Source: Casuarius casuarius (Eukaryota > Chordata > Aves > Casuariiformes > Casuariidae). Taken from it: DNA of 64,000 nucleotides. The notes under the pieces were generated by a model. It had not been told where the DNA came from. It made no database searches and worked only from the letters and a program-made list of their open reading frames with translations. Location: contig PTFA01000086.1 in assembly GCA_003342895.1 (NCBI GenBank), positions 3,390,269 to 3,454,268 of the forward strand. Reading direction: 5' to 3'. Numbering within the stretch: position 1 is the first letter of the stretch; every line of letters starts with the position of its first letter. Positions 54,952 to 64,000 of the stretch are shown here, piece after piece. A program made the translations under genes and the position numbers.

Positions 54952-57900
54952 ATATATTCTATATGCAGAAATCCTGATTTTCTAGATAAGGAAATAGCTC
55001 TTAGTGTTGTGATGACTGTGCCTCATACCTCAGTCTGGGGAAGATGGTGCAAACGGCCGTACGGCTTCTTTCCTGTACACTGTCCCATTTGGACAGATCA
55101 GAAAACCTAGCAGATTGTTGTTTAAATAGTTTTGCACGTTGCTTTGTGCTGTTACTTACAAATACCTAAGTATTTGCCTAAAGTTAACAAANCAACAATA
55201 AATTTAGCATACAGATTGGAAATACCAGTACAACCTGAGACTTGGGGAAGCAAGCAGAATTTCTGAATTTTCACTTCTCTCACCAGCTGCATGATTACTG
55301 CCCTACCTGTAAGGGCACAGAGGTGATTTGTGCCAGGCAGTTGGTGCAGGCTCCAATGACCCTGCAGGTTACTCAGGCAGCCAGAGCANCTAGCCCTCAG
55401 CACTCAGTACCGGGGCCAAGGAGATCATTAGTGTTGAATCACGTGCCCTTCCTAATCATGAGCCCCTTACAAAAATCCTCAGACCCAGGGAAATCCATGG
55501 GTTCCAAAATAATCTCAGCCTAATGATTGGCTGCAACAACATACCGTCCGTTCTGCCTCTTAGTCAATCAGTGCTTTTGACAATGACTGAAGTGCTCGCA
55601 GAGGAGTACTGGATAACCGCATCTAATTTAAAAATAAAACATTTTTACCACCAAAGCACTGAAATCCAATAAATTCACAAATTACCTCCCAGGCATAGTG
55701 CTGTAAAAACCCTAAGTGGAAATCTGAACTCCGTCACCCCTTCCCTTCTTAAAAATAAAATGGATAGATACATGGAAAGAACCAGTAACATTCTGGGAAG
55801 GTAGGAGGTCTGTGTAATAAAACTGGCACTTGCTGCCTCAGAGATGGATCTGTAACACAGAGAAGCGTAATAGCATTTTTATATAGCTGGAGCGGCTTGC
55901 GGATGTGTGTAGCACATCCACAGAGCTTTCTGTTCAAAGGCAGAAGCCAAAAACTGCCTCAGTCATTAGAGCAACCATCATGGACTGAAAGGGCTGTTTA
56001 ATTCACTCTCCGAGCAGCAGAGCCCATAAAGGAACCTGTTTGGTTATGGCTCACTCTAAAAGCTGCTGTCGCCAGGCTGCCAACACAACCAGTTTATTAT
56101 GGAGCAGAGAGGGGCGGAAGGGATCAGCCTCCAAACACAGGTGCTCGCGCTCTCCGGTGAAGCTGGCCCAGGGAACCNGCACTGATCTCTTGAGCCTTGT
56201 CTGAATTTCACTCTGAGCTTTTCCCTAAAATTTTAGGGAATTGTGTTGGGGAGTGATTTAATTTAGTAAGCAACCTCAGCCACACTGTGGTAGAGGCCCG
56301 AGAGACACTTGGTGGGGAAGCTGCCAGGTCAGGTCTGGTTGAAGGTGTCCGTCCCTGCGGAGATGNAGCAATGCCCTGGTAAGCAGGCACATCCTGCAGA
56401 GTAACAAGGGCCATATTCTGAGTCCCTTTAGTCAAAACGGGTAGCACGCGATCCTGTTTTACTTCACATGCTTGGAAGAGGGAGACATGAATGAGGAGAT
56501 GAAAATTTGAGCTTAAGCAGCAAGGTGCCCAGTTCATGCCNTCTCCTTGGGGACCCTCATTTGGTTAGACCTGTCTATGTTCCTGGCAGGTGGTCTGGAC
56601 TTTTGTGTCATTGAGGAAGTTAATAGCTAATTAAAAATTCTTTAGTTAGACTAGTACCNGATGTTTGTTTTCAGAAAGCACTATTATAAACATCTGTCCA
56701 ATTGCCTTAGCAAAATCTAGTTTGATAATGCAAAGTCCTACTGGTCTTCAGTTTGAGAAAATATATCTGACAAAATTTTGATTTTGGATCAAGTTTACGT
56801 TAATATTTAAATTAATTTTTTTATCAGATTGATAGAAATTTACTGTAACTCCAGAAGCACTCTTCTACTTCATAAAAACAAGTAGTGCCTTTTTATATAC
56901 AGCAGCAGCCTATGAAGATGGATGACAGCTCTCAGTTTGATTGTCAATTATGTGTTTATACTCTGTTTGATAGATTTTTTTTCATGGTGATTTACTCTTC
57001 TTCATAATTAGATGTAGCAATTAGAATATCATATATTACACTGGATTTTTTTTCTAGCGATTTTGTAGTTGGAGTGTCTCTCAGACACCTGTTCCACAGC
57101 AGAGCTAGAGTTGGAATTAACTCTCCATCACACCAGTCTGTTTCTTTCATCTTTTTTTGCCTCGAATTACTTTAGTCTCCTGGCATTGAGGAACTTTAAC
57201 TGTTTGAACAGGGTATATTCCCTATTCCCGGCCAATGTCTGTCATTTTAACCATCAACTGATAGTTACTTCCTTACAGATATCAGCAGCAAACGTGCTAT
57301 CTTTTGCTGGACAGCAGAATCCCTCCTCCTTTGACTCAAAAACCAGACACTCTGCCATGTCCCTTTGATACCCTGAGGAACGATTTTTTCAATAAATGCG
57401 AATGCCATCAATGNAAGTAATGGCCAGAGAGGAAGAGAAGTACAGAGAACTGAGCACCTGGGAANGCTGGCCNTGGCTGCGAGTCCTCTCGTCCTAGNTC
57501 TCTTGAAAACAGCTTCCTCTGCTTGACATTTCAAAGCACCTGATACAGTAAGGACAAAAGTTCCCAACCAGAGATTGCCACTGGGGAGCTATTGAGAACC
57601 AGAGTTGATATGCAAGAGAGACACATGCTCTGTGTCTGTTTTCCAAGTACAGTTATTATACAGGTAAGTTAACTGTAAACACACATCTCTACAATGAATG
57701 TTCATGTGTCAAACTGTCCAGTTTGCATGGAAAGTATTTGCACATACAAATTAGGTGCATAATTATATGGCCATTTAAAGTATTCACTGGTACATTTATC
57801 AATTCTTGCAGTCTTCCAACTCAGACACAGAACCACAAGGAAGGAAGTCCAAGAGCAGACAAACTAGTGGTTCCTGAAGTCCCCTCACCTTCTTGTCTCC

Positions 57901-60900
57901 AACACTGTGAGTGCTGTGCTGCTAGCATGCTAATGGGTGCTCCCAGAGAAGGATCCCACACCTCGTGGTGAGCTGATAGTTTTTGAAAGAAAGAAGGATA
58001 TGAGTTTCAGGTTGCTTCCCACCATCTGGACTCTAGAAATGTTAAGCCAAGCCTGGGCAACGACACAGGGCTGCAAAGCAGCTCTGATGAGTAACAGCTG
58101 GACTGCACTGTCCCTTCTTCACGTGCTGTGAAAGCGATACCTGCATCCTCGCAGCGCCAGCCGGGGAGCAGGAGCGCTGTCCCTGCTGCGTGAGCAGCAG
58201 CGCGCTGAGGAAGCAGCAGCCTGCCCAGAGAAGGCTGAAAGTCTGATCAAGCAGCAGTGAATATAGTGTTTCATTGGTGCATCTGCAAAACAAGGAAACA
58301 TTTGTAGCTTTGGTCACCATACACAGAGCGGGTTGAAANCTTTAGGGGGTGAACCATGTTGTTGTTTAGCTATAACACAGTGTTTTGGGTTCCTCTAGAC
58401 AGGAAAATGTGGCATGTGTATAGGTGTGTGTGCATGTGCACTCACATGGGTGTACCACTTTTCTGGTGGCATACCACCAACTTCCCCTGGTTGGCGTTGG
58501 TGGAGAACCCACGCACTCATTTCAAAGAGCTGCAGTAATTTAGTTTTCATTTGTTGGTTTCCATTTTCAAGTTTGTTACAAGAAAAGGGGCCCATAAGCT
58601 TGATTTGTTTCAAAGGCAAGATCTGGAGCTCTTGCTCCTAGGCCCAGAGGCTTGCCATGTTAGAGGGAAGTCATACAAGCGCCTGCNATGTCCTTCTGGC
58701 TCATCAGTACCTTTGGACACAGGAGAGCCTTTGTCCCTGTGTTGACTGTCATTCCCCTCAGTTTTGCGAAACTGCTGCAAATTCTGCATTCGTATGCTCA
58801 AACCCGCAGCTGTCTAATTACGTGGAAAGGCTTGTTTGTCTTGATTAATAGAAACTGACAGAAGTGTATGGAGAGATTATCTTCTAGCNGAGGAGCTGTT
58901 TGTTCTTGATGGAAGAATAGGATTAAACGGGGATATAGGGAGTTAAACTTTGGTCTCTTTCTGAGACATATCTAGAACTGAGATCCTAGATCAACAGGAT
59001 CTGCTANGCAAGGCCTTTTTACTTGGTGCAAATGGACTCAAATGGGTTAGGAGCAAAACTGAATATTTATAATCCCAAGATTTAACAGAAACAGAATAGG
59101 TCTCTTCAGGATGTGAGAAAGAGGAATAAAAAAACTTCTGCTTAGCCTTCATCTGCAGCACGTGAGGCAGAAAAGAAAAGACAAAAAAGAAACAGGATTA
59201 CAGTCCCAATGCTGTGATTAACGTTGGTGTTGAAAGGGGAACAGAGTTCTCTGAATTGCGTGTCTAATCACAGGCTGTAACCTGTTTGGCAAGTGTTTTC
59301 CACTTTAAACTCTCCTGGCTGGCAACCAAAAATATTAATTTTGGGACGAGTTGCATTGTGTAGGTTTGACATACCTCTTCTCATGTTGTCTTTGTAAGAG
59401 TGCCAGCATGCTGTGGTAATTTTCTGTCAACTGGGCTATTGTTCCTTTGGAGGACNGATTGCTCAAATAGTCATTATTTCTTTTTGGTTTTTTTGGAGGG
59501 GAAAGGAGTGAGGAAGAGGAAGAAAGAAATTNAANAAAGGCAAAATTTGATTCTTAAGGTAACAATGGCTATACCTAGATCTCTAGGACTCACAACNAAG
59601 AATATGTTTCAAGTCAATTTTGATTTCTAGGAGTCAACCTGTTGGTTAAATCCCTAATCAAAAGCACTTCTTTAAAGATTTGTTCTGTGCCTCAACCATT
59701 GCCATGCAAAAGCANTGCTGAAGCAATGCACTAGGACTCAGTTTAAGCACAGCTCACTGCATACTTTGGTTTTAGGAAAAAGATTGTTCCATGAACAGCA
59801 GACCTTATGAAGTCTGCTTTCCTACAGATCTGGTTTTCTGTCTCGTCACCCCTATAACCTCTAGCTCCCTCCAGCTCTCTCAAGAAATCCCTTCCGGACG
59901 AGAAGGAAGGTGGCAAGCAGGGGCGCACGTGGGTGCCGATCAGCCAGCTGCCTGCCGGGTTGTGCCTCAGCTCAGTTTTCTCACCTCCATCCAGAGCAAG
60001 TTCCTTTGGGTCTCCCTGCTGCCCCTCTGCCCCAAACTTGTAGGAACTAAATTTTCTAAGACCTCAATCCCTTTTGCAAATGTGGGTGAGAATGGCTGAT
60101 GGATCAAAGTGTTATCGGGGGGTAGGAAAAAGATGGTCCAGACAGACTGAGATATAGGTCTGTTTCCCTAGGAAACTAAGCTGAAAAAATGCACTTGGGC
60201 AAACATACACACAACATTTTGTAACTCTTTCGTAGTCCCTGTGTACAGCGTGGTGTGGAGTAAGAGGTGCTGGTGCTCATATTTGAGCTTTTGCCTCTGC
60301 TGACAGCTCTCTGTTTCCTTTGGCATGTCACCGAATTTTTTTGCCTCGGGTCCGTCCCTGGTAAAATGGAGAAAGTGAGCATCTTCTCTCNTGGCTGTCA
60401 GGCACTTTGGGTTAACGACAGAGACGTGGAGAGGACTGTGCAACAGGGCCCCCGACTTGGCTGAGGCCTGTGTGTTTCTGGAACACAAACAACCAATAAC
60501 TTGCCGTTTGTAATAATCTCAGTGTGTATCTATTTACATAGCTGTTTAGTCCATAAACATTTCTCATGAAGGCTCTTTCCAAAGTATGTCGAGTACATAA
60601 GACAATCGCTATGTGTTTCTCCAGCTTTGGGGTTCCTTTCTGAAGCAAATTTAAGCTCCCAAATCCAAGCTAACCAGCAGTCCTGACAGTATTTAGAGCT
60701 CAGAAAAGGAGCATTAGTTCTTTTGAAATTGTTCCCATTTCTAACTGGCAACCAAAGGAAAGCTCTTCATGTAGAGAGAACGAACGAAATGTATGGTTAA
60801 GTGATGGTCGTGACTTGTGCTTTGCCAAGCAGAGACAGGTCAAATGATTTAGCTGGAAAGCAAAACCCAGCTCCGATTGGCAACAGACTTGCCACAGCGA

Positions 60901-61417
60901 TCCCCACCTCCTCGTCTCCACTGCCACTCCAAGGATGTCCTTGGANCACCTCACAGCGCAGGATGGGGTCGTGCTGGGAGGCCAGTCCATTCCTCAGGGA
61001 GAGGTGAGTGAACTGCCAGCCTGCATCCCTTGGCAGGGGTGAGAGGAGGTGACCGTTGGGAGGGAAGAGGGAGCCTGGGGGTGCCGGGGCCGTGGGGTGC
61101 TACCCTGAACTAGCCTCTCCCTGCCTCAGTTTCCCTTGCAACAAAAATAGCAGCTTCAAAGCCAGCCGGTGGGGATGAGTGACTGGGGAGNCGCGAACGG
61201 GCTGAGCGTGCGGCTGGGGAGGAGGATGTCCAGCACCAGGGCGCCTGGGAGGAGGGTGCATGGGCTGAGCGAGCCTGAGCTGAGGGTGCAGGGGCAGAAA
61301 GGTGCCCAGGCAGGAGGTGCGCGGGGAGCAGAGTGCGCGAGCGGGAGGGATGCACGGAGAGAAAAGTGCGTGGGAGGGAGGGTGCCCGGGGGGGAAGGTG
61401 CCCGGGGAGGAGGGTGC

Positions 61418-61742
61418 NNNNNNNNNNNNNNNNNNNNNNNNNNNNNNNNNNNNNNNNNNNNNNNNNNNNNNNNNNNNNNNNNNNNNNNNNNNNNNNNNNN
61501 NNNNNNNNNNNNNNNNNNNNNNNNNNNNNNNNNNNNNNNNNNNNNNNNNNNNNNNNNNNNNNNNNNNNNNNNNNNNNNNNNNNNNNNNNNNNNNNNNNNN
61601 NNNNNNNNNNNNNNNNNNNNNNNNNNNNNNNNNNNNNNNNNNNNNNNNNNNNNNNNNNNNNNNNNNNNNNNNNNNNNNNNNNNNNNNNNNNNNNNNNNNN
61701 NNNNNNNNNNNNNNNNNNNNNNNNNNNNNNNNNNNNNNNNNN
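61418..61742. other. Assembly gap (325 N)
   Basis: N run in the centre of the CpG island, bordered by G-rich repeats. It probably contains the transcription start of an unidentified gene. Confidence 0.97.
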
Positions 61743-61853
61743 GCCGCAGCCCCGCGGCGCTGCCATGGGCGCCGCGGGAGCCCCGGGAAGTTTCTGGCGG
61801 CGGAGAGCGGAGCGGCCGGGCTGAGGGGCTGCGGCGGGCTCCCTCCGGGAAAG
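61743..61853 (+). other. Putative non-coding first exon (3' part) of an unidentified gene
   Basis: GC-rich sequence ending in CGGGAAAG before GTAAGG, a near-consensus splice donor, directly after the gap. It contains only a 19-codon upstream frame (ATG 61765, TGA 61822-61824), so it would be 5' UTR. On the minus strand a frame starts at an ATG near 61765 and runs into the gap, so the opposite orientation is not excluded. I do not recognise the gene. Confidence 0.35.
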
Positions 61854-62180
61854 GTAAGGGGCGCCCGGCCGGGGGGACGTGCTGCCCCGCGCGTCCCCGG
61901 CCCCGGGGAGGGGGGACACGCTGCCCCGAGCACCCCTGCCCCCGGGGGCGCGCTGTCCCCAGCATCCTCGGCCCCGGGGGGAGACACTGCCCCCAGCATC
62001 TCCAGCCCTGGGAGGGACGTATTGCCCCCCAGCCTCCCCAGCCCTGGGGGCAAAGNGTAGCCCCAGGTGTCCCCAGCCCCGGGCGCGGGGACACAGTCCC
62101 CCTGAGCAGCCCCAGTGCAGGGGATGGGGAGGGCACAGTCCCCATGAGTGTCCCCAGCTCCGGNTGTGGGACGTATGCTA

Positions 62181-64000
62181 GGGCAGGGAGCCCAGCCTCA
62201 CTAGCTGTGTGTGCGCAGCTGTGTGAGACACACTCTCCCCCGGAGAAGTGTTAGAGCACAACACTGGGGCAGTGTGCGCCTTGGGGTGGGCGTGGGGGAC
62301 CAGCAGTCCCAGCCCTGGGTGTGTGTCCCTGTTCCCCATCTGGGCAACAGTGGGTACTGGTGCAAATGTTTAAGTGATGCATCTCACTGAGCGCTTCGGG
62401 GGGGGGTGCACTTGTGATGGGACGAGTGGCTTTGTACCCCTCTGAAAGGGGCTTGCAAGAGTCCTAGGTAGCTAACAGAGAGATAGAAGACTTGTTTTGT
62501 GTATAACATATGGGGATGGGCAGCCCCAATACAGTTTCGAAAACTCTGCACTCTACAAAGTGATTTAGGGGTGGGGGACTGAGGGCTGCCTTTCCTTACG
62601 CTCTGCAATCTGTCCTTCAGATACTGAGCAGTCACTCAGCTATGCTGTTCTGCTCTTCTATGACTTTTCATGGTTTGCTTTATTTGTTAGGCAGGTGAAC
62701 AGGCTTCCTAGCTTGTCAGTGTCTGATCTTCTCCTGTGCTAGGAGTCACAGAAATCAATTCCTGGTATTTGCTATTGAAAGAGACTGGAGGTCATTCGAG
62801 TTTCTAGGCTCATCAGATTTCCTCCTCCTCTCCAAGACAGGCTCTGGGCTTGTAGCACATTGGCTGGAGAAAAGCGACTGTCAAAGTCTTTAGAGGAAAA
62901 GGGCAAAAAACAACAATGATATGCAATAAAATGTAAGCTTTTTCAGGTAGACAATAGGAGTGCATCTGATCAGGCCGGTCCAGCTGTGTCAGCCTCCTCC
63001 CACATGCACAGATGCCAGATACAGGCAGAGGATGTTGTCTCTCTCTATTCTGAATGTAGGTCTAGGTTTGATTCTTCTCGTGGACACGAGGAAAGGCTCT
63101 GAGGCGTAGAATACGAGGGCTTCCTGGTAGTGTTCCTGTGGCAGCAGCTGCTTGGAAAACTTCATCTCATTTTGAAGTCTGATTAAATTGAGGGGAAAGG
63201 AGCTTTCACAGTCTGTCTCTTCTCAGAACAGAGTCTGAGCAATGGAGCTTAAATCAAATTCAACAGCAGCTTTGTATGCCCAAAGACTACGTGTCCAAGC
63301 AGTTTGATTTCAAAGGGCTGCCTTCTTCTGATGAGACATTCTCATCTGAAGTCCCTCCTAGAGGAGGTAAAGAGCATTTAGTCTTGACTGAATATAGTCA
63401 AGTTTTCTGAATGTTTTTGAGATGGAACAAAGCCTTAGTAGCCATTTCTGTCAGAAATGCCTGTGAATGTGTTTAGTACCTGTATGATGTAAGCTTGTAA
63501 GTCTCTCCACTACATATTACAATGCAGATGAAGGGATGTGCAAACTTCTCCCTCAACAACATACTCACCCAAGGGAGCATCTCACAGAGAGAGGGAGTCC
63601 TTTGCGCTGGTTTCCAGCAGACAAGGTGAACAAGAATAGGTCTGTAACCTTGGTAAGGCTTCTACAAAGAAGTGGGTGATATACTGCCTTGTTTNAACAG
63701 AGACCACACATCAAAGGGTCAAGACCCACATAAACGCATCCTGGGGCCATGTGTGAAAAGGTCCCAGCATCCTCCACATAGGTGAGCTCAGACAAGTGCA
63801 CCATCTTCTAATTTTTCTGGAGAGGAAAGGCTTTATGAGCTCACGACAAAAACAACATGGGAAAGTCTTTGATATTTTTGCAATAGTTTTTGAACTGATT
63901 CTAGTTTCGCTTGCTTGTGCACGCTGCGTCCAGCTAAGGTAAGTTTACAAGATGTACTTTATGGTTTGCTTTCAGACATAAAAATGGTAGCTCTCCATAT
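62181..64000. other. Non-coding sequence, possible intron of the gene at 61.8 kb
   Basis: Composition returns to average. No recognisable protein. The only exon-like feature is a short segment near 63907-63939, between CTGATTCTAG and a strong GTAAGT donor. Confidence 0.4.

Larger units (their letters stand above)
37401..61100. other. Gene-poor region right of SPATA2
   Basis: About 24 kb of mixed composition. All open frames are short and unlike any family I know, and I see no series of splice-bounded conserved codons. It holds old MIR-like pieces, poly-A/T and AT microsatellites and small tandem duplications. In human, SLC9A8 lies next, convergent with SPATA2; I looked for its Na+/H+ exchanger motifs on the minus strand and did not find them. 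The region may be intergenic or long introns of a gene starting at 61.8 kb. Confidence 0.5.
61190..62180. promoter_or_regulatory. CpG island with degenerate GC-rich repeats
   Basis: Dense CpG and G-rich sequence flank a 325-base gap. Left of the gap are loose copies of a GGGAGGAGGGTGC-like unit; right of it are loose 40-50-base units around CCCCAGC...CCCCGGGG. Together with the exon-like segment at 61743-61853 it looks like a gene promoter. Confidence 0.55.

Noticed and set aside
39000..61700. SLC9A8 exons on the minus strand
   Set aside because: I looked for translations of conserved exchanger motifs (for example FGESILNDAV and LRGAIPYAL) and found none. Short exons could still be missed by eye.
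61743..61853. First coding exon of B4GALT5 or SLC9A8
   Set aside because: The visible frames do not resemble either N-terminus, and the only plus-strand ATG frame stops after 19 codons.
1..64000. CR1 LINE, endogenous retrovirus or DNA transposon copies
   Set aside because: I saw no CR1 3'-end motif, no paired LTRs and no reverse transcriptase or transposase motifs. Only old MIR-like pieces are supportable; a repeat-library search would be decisive.

Overview
The window is nuclear DNA from a vertebrate, most probably a bird or another sauropsid. All recognisable genes have GT-AG introns. The order SNAI1 - RNF114 - SPATA2 matches the block on human 20q13, read here in the opposite orientation. 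Repeat content is low and consists of old, eroded MIR/CORE-SINE-like pieces. Three runs of N sit on extremely GC-rich promoter islands, and single ambiguous bases are scattered throughout. The species itself cannot be named from the sequence.

Layout. 1-11.8 kb is a GC- and CpG-rich block downstream of SNAI1 with no gene I can support. It holds two minisatellites and several AT-richer islands that look like conserved non-coding elements. 11.8-15.7 kb is SNAI1 on the minus strand: the last two coding exons are complete, and the first exon with the SNAG start lies in a 790-base gap. 15.7-20.9 kb is intergenic. 20.9-27.6 kb is RNF114 on the minus strand, complete in six coding exons (228 codons plus stop). 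27.6-30 kb is a CpG-rich interval between the divergent genes RNF114 and SPATA2, with a four-copy GC-rich minisatellite and a 643-base gap. 32.2-36.5 kb is the complete coding region of SPATA2 on the plus strand (523 codons in two coding exons), followed by an AT-rich 3' UTR. 37.4-61 kb is about 24 kb in which I recognise no coding exon. 61.1-62.2 kb is another CpG island with a gap and a plausible non-coding first exon with a strong plus-strand splice donor. The rest, to 64 kb, looks like intron or intergenic DNA.

The three genes are unrelated single-copy regulators kept together by synteny. SNAI1 is a zinc-finger repressor of epithelial genes. RNF114 is a RING/zinc-finger/UIM ubiquitin ligase. 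SPATA2 is the PUB-domain adaptor joining the deubiquitinase CYLD to the linear-ubiquitin ligase complex. I found no new gene system. The most interesting signals are a cluster of miR-30 and miR-153 seed matches in the SNAI1 3' UTR, a glutamate in the SNAI1 phosphodegron where mammals have serine, the retained fifth SNAI1 zinc finger, loss of the N-terminal cysteine of RNF114, a perfect 18-bp palindrome upstream of SNAI1, and candidate enhancer islands in the GC-rich block.
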